This document shows positions 35,723 through 45,630 of a stretch of 64,000 bases of DNA, in pieces. Origin of the DNA: UBA5448 sp045536965 (GTDB lineage Bacteria > Bacillota > Clostridia > Oscillospirales > SIG627); the NCBI GenBank assembly GCA_045536965.1, contig JAZSON010000012.1, forward strand, positions 62,001-126,000, read 5' to 3'. The first letter of the stretch is position 1, and the number at the start of each line of letters is the position of its first letter. Under the pieces are notes generated by a model that was not told where the DNA came from, did no database searches, and worked only from the letters and a program-made list of their open reading frames with translations. Made by a program: the position numbers and the translations under genes.

Positions 35723-36835
35723 TTAACCAACGATACCCGAACGCTCGATACCTTGGATGAGGTAACGCTGTGCAAACGAGTAGATCAGAATGAGCGGCAG
35801 AATGATCAACAAACCACAGGTGTTGGTGACAGCCGACTTATAGAGGTTATATGCCGAGAAGGACTGGTCAATACCCAGAGATTTGGGCACACTGATAATG
35901 TTCGGCAAAAGCCATGTAACATTCTCATTGAAGAACAAATTGGTGTAGAAAGTATCCGTCCACTGCCATGCAAAGGCAAAGAGGAAAATCGTCACCATCA
36001 TCGGTACCGAGAGGGGCAGAATGATGCGGATATAGGTCTTGAACACGCCCGAACCGTCAACATATGCAGCTTCTTCCAATTCATCGGGTACGCCCTTGAA
36101 GAACTGACGCATCATAAAAATGTACAAACCGTTCTTAAAGGCAATGCCACCGAAGGAAAGGATGGCAAGCGGCCAATAGGTATCCAACAGGTTGACAAAA
36201 CCGTCCTGCATCAACTGCGGCAAACCGCTCAAAGCTTCGCTGGTAACAATACCATATTCATTGGCGACCGAGTTCTGTGCGATAGAACTGGAGATACCCA
36301 AAACATTCATGATGTCGAAGTATCTGAACTTCATAAACATGGACAACTGCAAGGTATCATGCGGTACGATCATGGTAAAAACAACGCAGAGGAACAAAAT
36401 CGAGTTGCCGCGGAATTTGAATTTAGCAAAACCGTAACCAACGAACGCACAAACCATCATCTGAATGACGGCACAAAACGTCGAAAGGGTTAAAGTGTTG
36501 ATAAAAGCTTCAAAATAGCGGTTTTCATCGATGATTGCACTGTACTGTTCCAGTGTGGGGTACTTGGAGATCAATTTGACCGTAACGTCGGTAAAGTCCT
36601 GAGAACTCATGAACGAACCAGCGATTTTGGTGATAAAGGGATACAAAATAATGTAAGATACACCGATCAAAAAGACCAAGCGGAAGATAATAAGAACAAC
36701 ATGCGTAAAGAAATTGAAAGAAAGGAGGCGCATTTTCAAGCGTTGCGCATTGGACAAACGGTCTTGAAAATCAATTTTCTGCATTTTTCCCTTCAGGGTC
36801 TTTTCCTGATCGGACATACTGTCATTGCGATTCAT
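35723..36835 (-). CDS. Carbohydrate ABC transporter permease (MalG-like, pair B)
   Basis: A 370-aa permease with six predicted helices and the cytoplasmic EAA loop for ATPase docking (EEAAYVDGSGVFKTYIRIILP). It is about 80 residues longer than usual for MalG/LacG: the extra length is an N-terminal cytoplasmic extension (about 1-50) and an insert between helices 3 and 4 (MNVLGISSSIAQNSVANEYG to LDTYWPLAI). GGAGG lies 7 nt before the ATG. It is the last gene of the seven-gene locus, 16 nt behind the partner permease. Confidence 0.9.
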   Translation of the reverse strand: MNRNDSMSDQEKTLKGKMQKIDFQDRLSNAQRLKMRLLSFNFFTHVVLIIFRLVFLIGVSYIILYPFITKIAGSFMSSQDFTDVTVKLISKYPTLEQYSAIIDENRYFEAFINTLTLSTFCAVIQMMVCAFVGYGFAKFKFRGNSILFLCVVFTMIVPHDTLQLSMFMKFRYFDIMNVLGISSSIAQNSVANEYGIVTSEALSGLPQLMQDGFVNLLDTYWPLAILSFGGIAFKNGLYIFMMRQFFKGVPDELEEAAYVDGSGVFKTYIRIILPLSVPMMVTIFLFAFAWQWTDTFYTNLFFNENVTWLLPNIISVPKSLGIDQSFSAYNLYKSAVTNTCGLLIILPLILIYSFAQRYLIQGIERSGIVG

Positions 36836-36851
36836 ACTGTCTCCTCCCTCC

Positions 36852-37832
36852 TCAATCTTTTCTCTGGTAGAATACGTATGCGGATATCAGAGCGGAAACG
36901 GCCGCAATAATCAGGATGACAATGAGGAAGTACATCCACGACATAGCGGTGGCGATTTCACGAGAATGGTTCTTGGTATCCTCGTAAACCGTACCGATAA
37001 ACGTCATAACTTGGTTGCTCTGCGAGGTAAAGGAGTCGATAACCGTATAAATGGTGTTAACCAGAATCATCGGGCTGATCATCGGGAAAGTAATCTTCCA
37101 GAAGGTTTCCCATGCCGTTGCACCTTCCACGGTACAAGACTCGTAAATCGCAGGAGAGATAGACTGCAAACCCGCAAGGAATATCAGCATCTGTACACCG
37201 GAACGGTTAACAATGTTGTAAATGTTGTTAACAATCTCAACAACGTATTCAACAAGTTCCGTACCTACCGCCATATTGGCAAACAGTGATTGCACGTCGA
37301 CAACCGAAATAATTTCAGCCGCCGAACTGGATGCCCCGGTATCAATGGTGGATTCCATGGATTCCATCATAGCGTTGGATACGTCGATCTGCTCGATGAT
37401 ACCGGTGGAAAGAATAACCGGAATGAAGAAGATTGCACGGAAAACCGCACGACCAACCATCTTCTGGTTCAATACTACCGCCATGAACAAAGAGAAGATA
37501 ACGATTGCAGGAATGTCAATGACCAACTGCTTGATACCCGAGGTAAGGGTTTGAACGAAATCGGGGTTAACAAACAGCGCTTCGCTGTAGTTATCAAATC
37601 CGACAAAGTCCAGATCGAAACCACCCGAGTTTCTCGTTACGATGTAACTGAAACTATACTGGATAGATTCAACAACGATCGGAACATAGACAAGGAGGAA
37701 AACGATCAAAAAGGGAGCAACGAAGACATAGCCCGCTCTCGCCTTGCGGCGATCGAGCGACTTCGGCTTGCTTTTTTTGGTTTTTGAGACCGCAACGGTT
37801 TTGGAAACTGTGTTTTTTACTTCAGCATTCAT
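36852..37832 (-). CDS. Carbohydrate ABC transporter permease (MalF-like, pair B)
   Basis: A 326-aa permease with a basic N-terminal tail, six predicted helices and a degenerate EAA loop (ESCTVEGATAWETFWKITFP). An extracytoplasmic insert of about 60 residues (IEQIDVSNAMMESMESTID to VEIVNNIYN) sits before the EAA loop, absent from the pair A partner at 44565. The ATG at 37832 follows GAGGTG by 9 nt; an upstream GTG lies in that site. It directly follows the DUF5696 gene. Confidence 0.88.
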   Translation of the reverse strand: MNAEVKNTVSKTVAVSKTKKSKPKSLDRRKARAGYVFVAPFLIVFLLVYVPIVVESIQYSFSYIVTRNSGGFDLDFVGFDNYSEALFVNPDFVQTLTSGIKQLVIDIPAIVIFSLFMAVVLNQKMVGRAVFRAIFFIPVILSTGIIEQIDVSNAMMESMESTIDTGASSSAAEIISVVDVQSLFANMAVGTELVEYVVEIVNNIYNIVNRSGVQMLIFLAGLQSISPAIYESCTVEGATAWETFWKITFPMISPMILVNTIYTVIDSFTSQSNQVMTFIGTVYEDTKNHSREIATAMSWMYFLIVILIIAAVSALISAYVFYQRKD

Positions 37833-37856
37833 TTCGTTTAGCACCTCGCAATCTCA

Positions 37857-40800
37857 TTAAGATTTTACAGCGAAATCGTAAGCGGCAACCTTGATGCCAT
37901 CTACTTCGACTTCGGAATCTGTATAGTTGATAATGAAGACAACATCATTATCGTAAGTCACGCGCACCAACTTAGACTGACCGTCAACAAATTCATGCTT
38001 TACAATGGTTGCTGTTTTTACAAGCTTGAGCGCACTGTTCAAATGCTTGTAAACACCCTCAACCGTATTCAGCTTGCTGGCGTCGCCTTCTTCGGTCAAA
38101 CCATCGGTTACACGTCCCATCCAGGTGTTGTAGTCCACCGAGTAATAGGAACTGAACTGTGAGTTTTTGAGTTCTGCCGTATTCTCATAAGAAAGCACAA
38201 AGTAAATATCCGCGCCGTTCTCAATGGTTTTCAGCAGATTGTAACGATAATCACCCGCAAGGTTGATTGCTTCACCTGCAAAATTGATATACCCATGAAG
38301 CACCATGCCTATGAAAGGAATCGACTCGTTAGTTTTTGTGTTGTTGCTGCTGTCAAGCGAGAGATCCAAAATGTGATTGGCATATCCGAGTGTGTAGGAG
38401 TTGCCTTTTTCCACCATAACACTGAGTCCGTTTTCTTTCACAGTCTTCAAGAAACGAACAACAGCTTCTTTGGAATCTTCGCGGTTCAAGGGAGCATCTT
38501 CATTGTGATCCGAGTTGAGGATTGCACCGATGGTACCGACGCTGATGGAGGTAAGATTCATTTCCTTATAGTCTTCAACAATGTTCAGGAAATATCCTTC
38601 TATAACATTGGAGGAAATGAGGATTGGTCCACGGTTGTGATAGGTCTGTGCTGCGGGATCATATGTTTTCAGAAGAGCCGTTCTTCCGTCAATCGACTGA
38701 GCGGCATCATCAGAAGAGAAACCATCAAAGGATCCTTGTTCGAGCACATAGGAGAAGTTCATGTCGGGATATACTTCGATGCCATTGCTTGCAGCGTACT
38801 GTTGCAATGCAGCAAGTCCATCTTCACCGCCCACCTCGGATTCTACATCCAATTTTGCGGGAACCGTACTGACCATACCGCCGTTCATCCAGCCTTTATA
38901 ACGAAGCACCATATTGGAAATGCCGAGTTTCTTAAACTCTTGCAACATGGTTTGCGCCTGTTCAAAGGTGGTCAAAGAGGTCTTGACATCAACAGGAACA
39001 CCAAACACACGTTTGGAAATGTCCATTGCACCGAAAGTCTCGATGTAAAGAACAGCATCTTGGCTCTCGCTGGTCAATTTCTTCAAAACACCGGTTGCAA
39101 TCAGATATTCGCGATAAGCGACAGCCATGCCAACGTAGTTTGCTTGATCACCGCTGAGCATTTTATACACAAAGGTGAAGTTGCCTTTGTATGCGCGTTT
39201 GGTAGAAGCGGTTTCGGTAGAAGCCGATCCCGAAACGGACATACCCGACAAAGGATAGGTATCTGTCTGGGCGGGGAATACCTGCGCATAAGCCGTGCAG
39301 TATGTATGGCTCTTACCGGCCGAAGTTGACCACAACTTGGAAAGGGCCTCGCCCTCGGTGATCACAGCGATAAAGGCAGCAGAACTGTTGTTGGTCTGAG
39401 ATTGCTCTTCAACCTTGGTAATGCCAATGAATTCTTCGGGCACACCCCAAGCAAAATCGGTGTTTTGAAGCGGCTTATCGGCCTCTTCCTCGCCGTTTGC
39501 TGCAGAGACTTCCTCTTTATCGGCATTTTCTTCCTCGGGTTTTGCAATCTTCACAGGAAGAGTTTCAACCCAATAACGAGAAGAAATACCGAAAGAATAT
39601 GCTTTTCCGGCAGTTGCGTCATAGATCATGAATACATTGTCGCTGACCTTTACGCCATCAACCGATTTGAAGGTGGCTGTTTTGTCGGCTTCGGTGTCAA
39701 ATGTTTCATCGATAGAGGCGACAAATGCAAACGCGGCATTGAATACCAAAATGCGTTTGCCGAGACCATCGTGAACAAAGTAGTATCCACCGGAAGCAGC
39801 CACACCCTTTACAGAACCGATTGTATCGGTTACGTCGGCAAGTGTATTGTCAAAGGACTTGGAAAGGCTGCCGACATACTTGAAAGACTTGTCAAAAACA
39901 ACAATTTCCTCTTCGTCGTTCAAGAAAAGATTCGTGGCTGTTTCATAGAAAGCTGTGGGATTTTTCAGATATTTGATCTGGGTCTGGGTTTGTACAGTGG
40001 AATCGGTGCTTTCATCATCCGATGTTGCATTGTCGGCATTATCACCTTCGGCCGTTTCACTACCCGCACCGGAAACAACGGTTTTCACTTCATAACTGTG
40101 AAGATCAGCAACCGCCACATAGCTGACAGCGCCGGATTGTTCGTTGGTCACGGCTTTGAGAAGCAAAATGCGTCCGTCGCCGCAGTTTACTGCATAATCA
40201 AAATCAAGCGAGGGATGATCACACTTGACCACCTCGGTCAAAGCGGTATCGAATTTGTAGTAAACATTCTCATTGGTGGTTGTTTGCGCAACACCAAATA
40301 CGGGGAATCTCCAATCGTACTGGATCTTAGTATCGATTTTGTAAAACACATTGTCAATACCAAAGAGAGAGGAGGAAATTTTGTTGCCGTTGATCGAAGT
40401 GGCTTCGAAACGGACAAGCGTACCCGAACCGTCGGGAATTAAGGTGTATCCATCCTGAGAATTGTTGATCTCGTAAATGCCTTCGGAAGTATAGCTCTCG
40501 AATGCACTTGTGCCGCCGCCGCAACCCATATAGGGAAGAACGGTGATGTTGTCCAAGAAGTAAACCTCGGTGTCATAGCGAATAGCATTCGCGGGAAGAC
40601 GTACACGCAAACCGCCTTCTTCTACATAATATTCCAAAGAAATTTTGAAAACAGGGGGAGATTCATCCACCGACTCTTCAAATTTGGTCTCCTCATGGTC
40701 ACGGAGCATATCATCCAAAGAGTAGTCGGTATACATGCGCAGATAGGTTTCGATTTGAGTCAAATCGTTATCAACGGCATCGCCCGCCAAAACATACAAA

Positions 40801-41492
40801 GATGCTTCGGTGTTTCCCGTCAAAAAGGGGAAATCCTGTTGCCAGTTCGCCCACTGCACTTGGCTGGTCGACTTCTCATAAGAATACTCGGTATAGAAAC
40901 TGGTAATCTTATTGAGCGCTTTTTTCATTTCGCGATCGTCGGTATCTTGGAATTTACTGAGAATCAGCTCTTCAAAACGCGACTTTTCGATCCAACGGGG
41001 AACGATTTTACGCTTTGAAGTTTGGCCGATGGTATACTCGACGCGAATACCGCCACGAATCGCTTTGACAGAAATCTGACCAAGCAACGCCGCATGGGTA
41101 TAACTGTTCATGACTGTCTGTTCAGCAGTCGTGATTTTTGTATATGTGACCTTCAACTGAGAAAGAAGGTCTTCTTTTTGAGATTTGGTTGCCGTGGAAA
41201 ATGCCACATCGTAGGGGTTTGTAAACAGCACATCCCCCGTCTTGCAATCTTTTAACGCAACTTCACCCGAGAAAGAATCGCCGTACAAACGGTAAGACTC
41301 TGTCTCATAGAAAAGCGTCATGGTTGCAAGCTTTTCTTCGGCACTTCCATATTTCTGGACCATATAATCAATGGTGGCTTCTTCTTCCTCTCCAACCTCT
41401 TCGGCAAAAGCAGAAAAGAGGGAGGTGGGAAGGAGCAAACTGAATACCATTGAAACAGCCAGCAGGCAAGCCAACAGCTTTTTACATTTCAT
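37857..41492 (-). CDS. Secreted DUF5696 protein with inserted beta-rich block
   Basis: A 1211-aa protein with a signal peptide (about 1-30, LPTSLFSAFA before the cut) and no C-terminal anchor. The N-terminal beta-rich part (about 60-400) and the C-terminal TIM-barrel-like part (about 740-1190; ISNMVLRYKGWMNGG, GIEVYPDMNFSYV, LSVMVEKGNSYTLG) fit DUF5696, a family found beside sugar ABC transporters. Between them residues 403-700 form an insertion: blade-like repeats (IVVFDKSFKYVGSL, ILVFNAAFAFVASI) bounded by acidic, low-complexity linkers (475-500 and 650-675). GGAG lies 9 nt before the chosen ATG. It may act on, or bind, the transported glycan. Confidence 0.82.
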   Translation of the reverse strand: MKCKKLLACLLAVSMVFSLLLPTSLFSAFAEEVGEEEEATIDYMVQKYGSAEEKLATMTLFYETESYRLYGDSFSGEVALKDCKTGDVLFTNPYDVAFSTATKSQKEDLLSQLKVTYTKITTAEQTVMNSYTHAALLGQISVKAIRGGIRVEYTIGQTSKRKIVPRWIEKSRFEELILSKFQDTDDREMKKALNKITSFYTEYSYEKSTSQVQWANWQQDFPFLTGNTEASLYVLAGDAVDNDLTQIETYLRMYTDYSLDDMLRDHEETKFEESVDESPPVFKISLEYYVEEGGLRVRLPANAIRYDTEVYFLDNITVLPYMGCGGGTSAFESYTSEGIYEINNSQDGYTLIPDGSGTLVRFEATSINGNKISSSLFGIDNVFYKIDTKIQYDWRFPVFGVAQTTTNENVYYKFDTALTEVVKCDHPSLDFDYAVNCGDGRILLLKAVTNEQSGAVSYVAVADLHSYEVKTVVSGAGSETAEGDNADNATSDDESTDSTVQTQTQIKYLKNPTAFYETATNLFLNDEEEIVVFDKSFKYVGSLSKSFDNTLADVTDTIGSVKGVAASGGYYFVHDGLGKRILVFNAAFAFVASIDETFDTEADKTATFKSVDGVKVSDNVFMIYDATAGKAYSFGISSRYWVETLPVKIAKPEEENADKEEVSAANGEEEADKPLQNTDFAWGVPEEFIGITKVEEQSQTNNSSAAFIAVITEGEALSKLWSTSAGKSHTYCTAYAQVFPAQTDTYPLSGMSVSGSASTETASTKRAYKGNFTFVYKMLSGDQANYVGMAVAYREYLIATGVLKKLTSESQDAVLYIETFGAMDISKRVFGVPVDVKTSLTTFEQAQTMLQEFKKLGISNMVLRYKGWMNGGMVSTVPAKLDVESEVGGEDGLAALQQYAASNGIEVYPDMNFSYVLEQGSFDGFSSDDAAQSIDGRTALLKTYDPAAQTYHNRGPILISSNVIEGYFLNIVEDYKEMNLTSISVGTIGAILNSDHNEDAPLNREDSKEAVVRFLKTVKENGLSVMVEKGNSYTLGYANHILDLSLDSSNNTKTNESIPFIGMVLHGYINFAGEAINLAGDYRYNLLKTIENGADIYFVLSYENTAELKNSQFSSYYSVDYNTWMGRVTDGLTEEGDASKLNTVEGVYKHLNSALKLVKTATIVKHEFVDGQSKLVRVTYDNDVVFIINYTDSEVEVDGIKVAAYDFAVKS

Positions 41493-41519
41493 TTGCATAC
41501 TCTCCAATTCCATTTAGCG

Positions 41520-43673
41520 TTACATTCGTATAGCCAATTCCACGACCAAGTTGTACACAAAAGAGAAGACCTTTGCCAACAACCCGGTGAACAGAATGCA
41601 GATAAACATGATCAGCGCAATACCGAGCAGAGTGCCCAGCGATGTCAAAATGTTTTTAGACATCGAATAATCGTGTGTCACCATCGCGCCAAAGAAAATC
41701 AAAAATCCGCACCAAATATAACCCAACGAGTAAAGCAGGGAAACGATGGCACTTTCGTCCAAGGTAAGGACGTTGGTGATCATAGTCGTCGGGATGATAA
41801 ACAAGGGAAGAGGCATCAACGCATAGCCGGTTGCGATTACGATATCGCGGAAACTGCCTTCGCCATCAAACAAAGTGGTCAAACACCAGTTCGCAACTGC
41901 CCACAGCAAGAAGGGCACGAGAACAGCCAAAACCGTTCCGATGATGCTGGCGCCTTTGTTTTCGGGATCGAAAATGTACGCGTTACCAATGGATTTGTAG
42001 ACCATCGCAATCAGTGTCAAACCGATGATGGTGAAAGCACCGCAAAGATTACCGCGTTTTTCGTGCTTCAAATCCCAAAATCCGTCAAACGGATGCATCA
42101 TAACATGGAATGCATAGAAGGTTGCTTCTTTCCAGGTGCGGTGTTCCTTGGAAACCTGTCCTGCCAAGTTAACCTTCGCGGCATACTTAAACAGTTTGGA
42201 AAGAAGAACGAAAAATACAATCAGTACGATCGGCACTAAAATGATATAAGATTCAAGCCAAACTTTTCGTACATTGCGGAAAGCTTCGGAATAATCATCG
42301 ATCGCATGTGCGAACTTGTACTGTTCCATAGCTTCTTCATACTTACCTGCACGGTACAAGCTGTCGCCGATACCAACGTATGCCTGGTCAAAGTTTGAGT
42401 TGCTTTGCAAAATTTTGCGCCAATAAGTAACTGCTTCGCTGTAATTACGGTCACGCTGGTTTTGAAGAGCTGCCGCGATCAAATCGCCATACTCTGTGCG
42501 CTTATAAACCGTAAAGGCTTCAACCGTTTTGTCATAAACCAACAAATCGGTTTGATTGTAGACCATGGTAATGATGGTATCAATACCACCGAGCAATGCA
42601 GCCTGCGTTTTATCACCGAAAACATACAGCAAATTGCCTTGCTCATCATAAGTATAAATTTTACCTCTGAGTTGGTCAGCTATACTCCAAGTACCATTCT
42701 GTCCGAGCGCAACATCCACGATGGTGGAGGCTTCGACGATAGCATCTCCTTCAACATCGGTGAACAAAACATTGACTTCACCGTGCGGCGCGAAGAAGCC
42801 GGTTCTCAGCATAACGTCCTCGCCCTCGGGATTGAGTTTTTTTACAGGAGCATAGGTGCTGGACTTGTCCTCAATCGACGATTGTTGATCCAGTTTGTCG
42901 ATCGTAGAGGTGGTTACATATACGAAACCGCTGTCGTCAATCGAAATGTTGTTGTACTCGGTCGGTACATAACTGACCGAACGACGACGCTGTTCGGCTG
43001 TTTGGAAGTTACGCCAGAAAATATCCCACAAACTGGGAGCGGTCTTCTGTGCACCCAAGAAACCGTTGAATTTACCATCGGAGTTCATCGAAATAACACC
43101 GTAGTGGGTTGTCGAAGAAATAACGTAAATACGGCCGGCATTATCAACAACCAGAGCAACCGGTTTGTAAACGTGACCTTCGGGGAAAACATCGCTTTCG
43201 GGTTCGTCTACAATACGACGGAATGTGTACTCACCAAGCTCATTGGGATAACGACTGAAAATGGCGATACGGTTATTATCGGTATCGGCAACAAAAATTT
43301 CCGTTTCATTGACGAAAATACCGGAAGGGGTATCGAGATTATCAGGAACACCTTGATCGTTTACGAAGGCATAAATCACTCCGGCGAGCGAATAGTCGGG
43401 GTTGAGAATAACAATACGGTCATTCCCCGAATCGGCAAGGTAAAGCATGCCTTCATCGTCTACCACCATATCCTTCACGTTGTTTAAGGGTGTTTCAAGA
43501 TTCATCACCGTCGAATTGACGATCTCATAAGGAACATAGGCATGGGGAGAATCGACCATATTACCATCAATATCATAGGTATAGGTCGCATAGGGAACTG
43601 CGGCACCAACAGCCGGCGCAATCACAACCGCCAAAAGAAGAACACAGCTGAGGGCAATCCAAAATCGCTTCAT
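41520..43673 (-). CDS. NHL beta-propeller / TPR / Yip1 membrane fusion protein
   Basis: A 717-aa protein in four parts: a signal peptide or first helix (1-24); an extracytoplasmic NHL-type beta-propeller (about 60-390, with repeats such as DMVVDDEGMLYLADSGNDRI and GIFVNETEIFVADTDNNRI); a short TPR stretch (about 400-465, NYSEAVTYWRKILQSN, AYVGIGDSLYRAGKYEEAM); and a helix (472-490) leading to a Yip1-like domain of five helices to the end. NHL and TPR parts would face outside if the signal is real. It lies between the two permease pairs, so I infer a role tied to the transporter, perhaps as a sensor or scaffold. Confidence 0.82.
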   Translation of the reverse strand: MKRFWIALSCVLLLAVVIAPAVGAAVPYATYTYDIDGNMVDSPHAYVPYEIVNSTVMNLETPLNNVKDMVVDDEGMLYLADSGNDRIVILNPDYSLAGVIYAFVNDQGVPDNLDTPSGIFVNETEIFVADTDNNRIAIFSRYPNELGEYTFRRIVDEPESDVFPEGHVYKPVALVVDNAGRIYVISSTTHYGVISMNSDGKFNGFLGAQKTAPSLWDIFWRNFQTAEQRRRSVSYVPTEYNNISIDDSGFVYVTTSTIDKLDQQSSIEDKSSTYAPVKKLNPEGEDVMLRTGFFAPHGEVNVLFTDVEGDAIVEASTIVDVALGQNGTWSIADQLRGKIYTYDEQGNLLYVFGDKTQAALLGGIDTIITMVYNQTDLLVYDKTVEAFTVYKRTEYGDLIAAALQNQRDRNYSEAVTYWRKILQSNSNFDQAYVGIGDSLYRAGKYEEAMEQYKFAHAIDDYSEAFRNVRKVWLESYIILVPIVLIVFFVLLSKLFKYAAKVNLAGQVSKEHRTWKEATFYAFHVMMHPFDGFWDLKHEKRGNLCGAFTIIGLTLIAMVYKSIGNAYIFDPENKGASIIGTVLAVLVPFLLWAVANWCLTTLFDGEGSFRDIVIATGYALMPLPLFIIPTTMITNVLTLDESAIVSLLYSLGYIWCGFLIFFGAMVTHDYSMSKNILTSLGTLLGIALIMFICILFTGLLAKVFSFVYNLVVELAIRM

Positions 43674-43690
43674 TATGTATTCCTCCTTCT

Positions 43691-44563
43691 TTAGTCTTTC
43701 ATACCGGATGTGGACATGGTTTCGATAACATTACTTTGCGAAATAACGAAAACGGCAATCGGGACGATCATCATAATAACCATCGCCGCACCCGAAACGC
43801 CTGCACGCGAAATACTACCGGTTACAAGCTGGTTAATCGCATAGTTGAATGTTTTAAGTTGTTCACTGTAAATATAGGTCGAAGTTCCGCTATTCCACAA
43901 ATCTTTGAATGCAAAAATGATCAAGGTCAACCAAGCGGGCTTAACCATCGGCATAGCAATGGTCCAGAGGATGCGCATTTCTGATGCACCATCCAAGCGA
44001 GCAGATTCCAAAACGGTGTCGGGAACACTGGTTTCCATGAACTGCTTCATCAGGTAAAGACCCATTGTGGTACAGAATGCGGGAACGATGATGGCAAGAT
44101 ATGTATCCATCCAACCCAAAGCAGAGATAATAATGAAGTTGGTCAACGCGGTAACCGTGGAATGGAACATCAAAGAGTAAACTATGATGTTGAACAAGAA
44201 GACGCGTCCGGGGAACTTGATCTTCGCCAAAGCATAAGCAGCAAGCGAAGAAAGCATAACGTTTCCGAATGTACCCACGATTGAAATAAACGCAGTATTA
44301 AAAATGTAACGGGAAAAAGGAACCCACGAGGTGCCCATCAAACGGAACAACTGCGTAAAGTTACGGAACGTGGGGTTGCGCACGAAAAAGCGCGGGGGGA
44401 ACATCCAAAGTTCATCCAAGGGTTTAAGAGACTGACAAATAGTGTAAACCATCGGAAGGAACATGAATGCACCGAAAATAAACAAGATTGTATTGATGCC
44501 GATATCACCGCCGAGGGAGCGGTTCATAGCATGGTTAGATTTTCTGATTCGCAACTTTGCCAT
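43691..44563 (-). CDS. Carbohydrate ABC transporter permease (MalG-like, pair A)
   Basis: A 290-aa permease with six helices and the EAA loop ESARLDGASEMRILWTIAMP (about 190-209). Normal family length, unlike the pair B permeases. I start it at the ATG at 44563, one nucleotide behind the stop of the upstream permease (TAATATG), with AAGGTGG 9 nt before it. No ATPase gene is present in the locus. Confidence 0.92.
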   Translation of the reverse strand: MAKLRIRKSNHAMNRSLGGDIGINTILFIFGAFMFLPMVYTICQSLKPLDELWMFPPRFFVRNPTFRNFTQLFRLMGTSWVPFSRYIFNTAFISIVGTFGNVMLSSLAAYALAKIKFPGRVFLFNIIVYSLMFHSTVTALTNFIIISALGWMDTYLAIIVPAFCTTMGLYLMKQFMETSVPDTVLESARLDGASEMRILWTIAMPMVKPAWLTLIIFAFKDLWNSGTSTYIYSEQLKTFNYAINQLVTGSISRAGVSGAAMVIMMIVPIAVFVISQSNVIETMSTSGMKD

Positions 44564-44564
44564 A

Positions 44565-45518
44565 TTATTTACCCACCTTCGCCAGTAGTTTTCGAACAAT
44601 CACGTTCGCGCCGATCATCATAAAGAACAAGATGGTGGCAATTGCGGAAGCGTAACCCATCTCAAAACGTTCACCGCCGTAGTCTTCAAGATGGTGCATG
44701 ATCGTATGTGCGCAGTAATCGGGGCTGGGGAAACCAACCATAGCTGTGATAACCGCACCGAAACCGAACGATCCGGTAATAGCCAAAATAGCACCGAACA
44801 TCATCTGCGGTTTCATGTAGGGGAGGGTAACATACCAAAGTTCCTGCCAACGGTTTTTAACACCGTCCACGGCAGCAGCTTCATACAAACTTCTGTCAAC
44901 CGTCTGGAAACCTGCAATAAAGGACAAGAAGGATGTACCCAAACTGGTCCACAATGCAACAGCAATAACGATCGGCATGATGTAACTGGTATCGGTCAAG
45001 AATTGGATCGGGTTGGTGATCATGTTTAACTTCAACAAAATACTGTTGATGTAACCATATTGGTCACCCGAGAACAAAACGGTCCAAATCATGTAAACGT
45101 TACCCGAAATACTCGGCGCATAGAAAATCAATGTAACAACCGCACGAACCTTCGGGGTCAATTCGTTGATAAACCATGCAAACATCAAAGACATCAAATA
45201 GGACACAGGTCCGGTAATCGATGCAAAAACCAGCGTATTCTTTACGGCAAGAATGAAAATATCATCCTCCAAAAGAAGACGGACATAGTTTTTCAGACCG
45301 ATATATACCGGCCATTCCAACATATTAAACGTAGTGAAACTCAAAATCATGGACAAAGCAACGGGAATTACGGTGAAAGTAAAGAAAAGCAGGAAGAAGG
45401 GGCCTACCATCAAATAGGCAACCCAGTTTTTCTTCATTTCACTCCATGTATATTGAGCTTTGTTCATTCTTTTCTTTGCTACCGGTTTTTTTGCAACAGC
45501 AGCTGCTTTTTCCGACAT
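44565..45518 (-). CDS. Carbohydrate ABC transporter permease (MalF-like, pair A)
   Basis: A 317-aa permease with a lysine/alanine-rich N-terminus, six helices and EAA loop EAAAVDGVKNRWQELWYVTLP. The ATG at 45518 follows AGGAGAGG by 7 nt; an in-frame TTG upstream lies in that site. It is 112 nt behind the solute-binding protein gene, with a strong hairpin between them (45579-45618). Confidence 0.92.
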   Translation of the reverse strand: MSEKAAAVAKKPVAKKRMNKAQYTWSEMKKNWVAYLMVGPFFLLFFTFTVIPVALSMILSFTTFNMLEWPVYIGLKNYVRLLLEDDIFILAVKNTLVFASITGPVSYLMSLMFAWFINELTPKVRAVVTLIFYAPSISGNVYMIWTVLFSGDQYGYINSILLKLNMITNPIQFLTDTSYIMPIVIAVALWTSLGTSFLSFIAGFQTVDRSLYEAAAVDGVKNRWQELWYVTLPYMKPQMMFGAILAITGSFGFGAVITAMVGFPSPDYCAHTIMHHLEDYGGERFEMGYASAIATILFFMMIGANVIVRKLLAKVGK

Positions 45519-45544
45519 AAGAAATCCTCTCCTCAACGGTTATT

Positions 45545-45618
45545 CCGGGTGTTTTCCCGGCACTCAAGCGACATTTTGCTATTTTTCCCCGCCCACTCTT
45601 ACGAGCGGGGAAAAATAG
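45545..45618 (-). promoter_or_regulatory. Two intergenic hairpins between SBP and first permease
   Basis: The minus-strand transcript has a perfect 14-bp stem (CTATTTTTCCCCGC/GCGGGGAAAAATAG, arms 45605-45618 and 45579-45592) just past the SBP stop, with no T-tract behind it, then a smaller CCGGG/CCCGG stem (45545-45560). The layout recalls malE-malF type spacers that protect the upstream mRNA, so that the binding protein is made in excess. This is an inference. Confidence 0.6.
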
Positions 45619-45630
45619 TCCGAAATTCTG

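Noticed and set aside
38295..40442. Two long antisense frames (344 and 346 codons) in the DUF5696 gene
   Set aside because: No binding site, no domain, and cysteine/histidine-rich nonsense composition; shadows of the real gene.
42405..43487. Open frame of 360 codons antisense to the NHL-TPR-Yip1 gene
   Set aside because: Shadow frame with no start signal; composition follows from the opposite strand.
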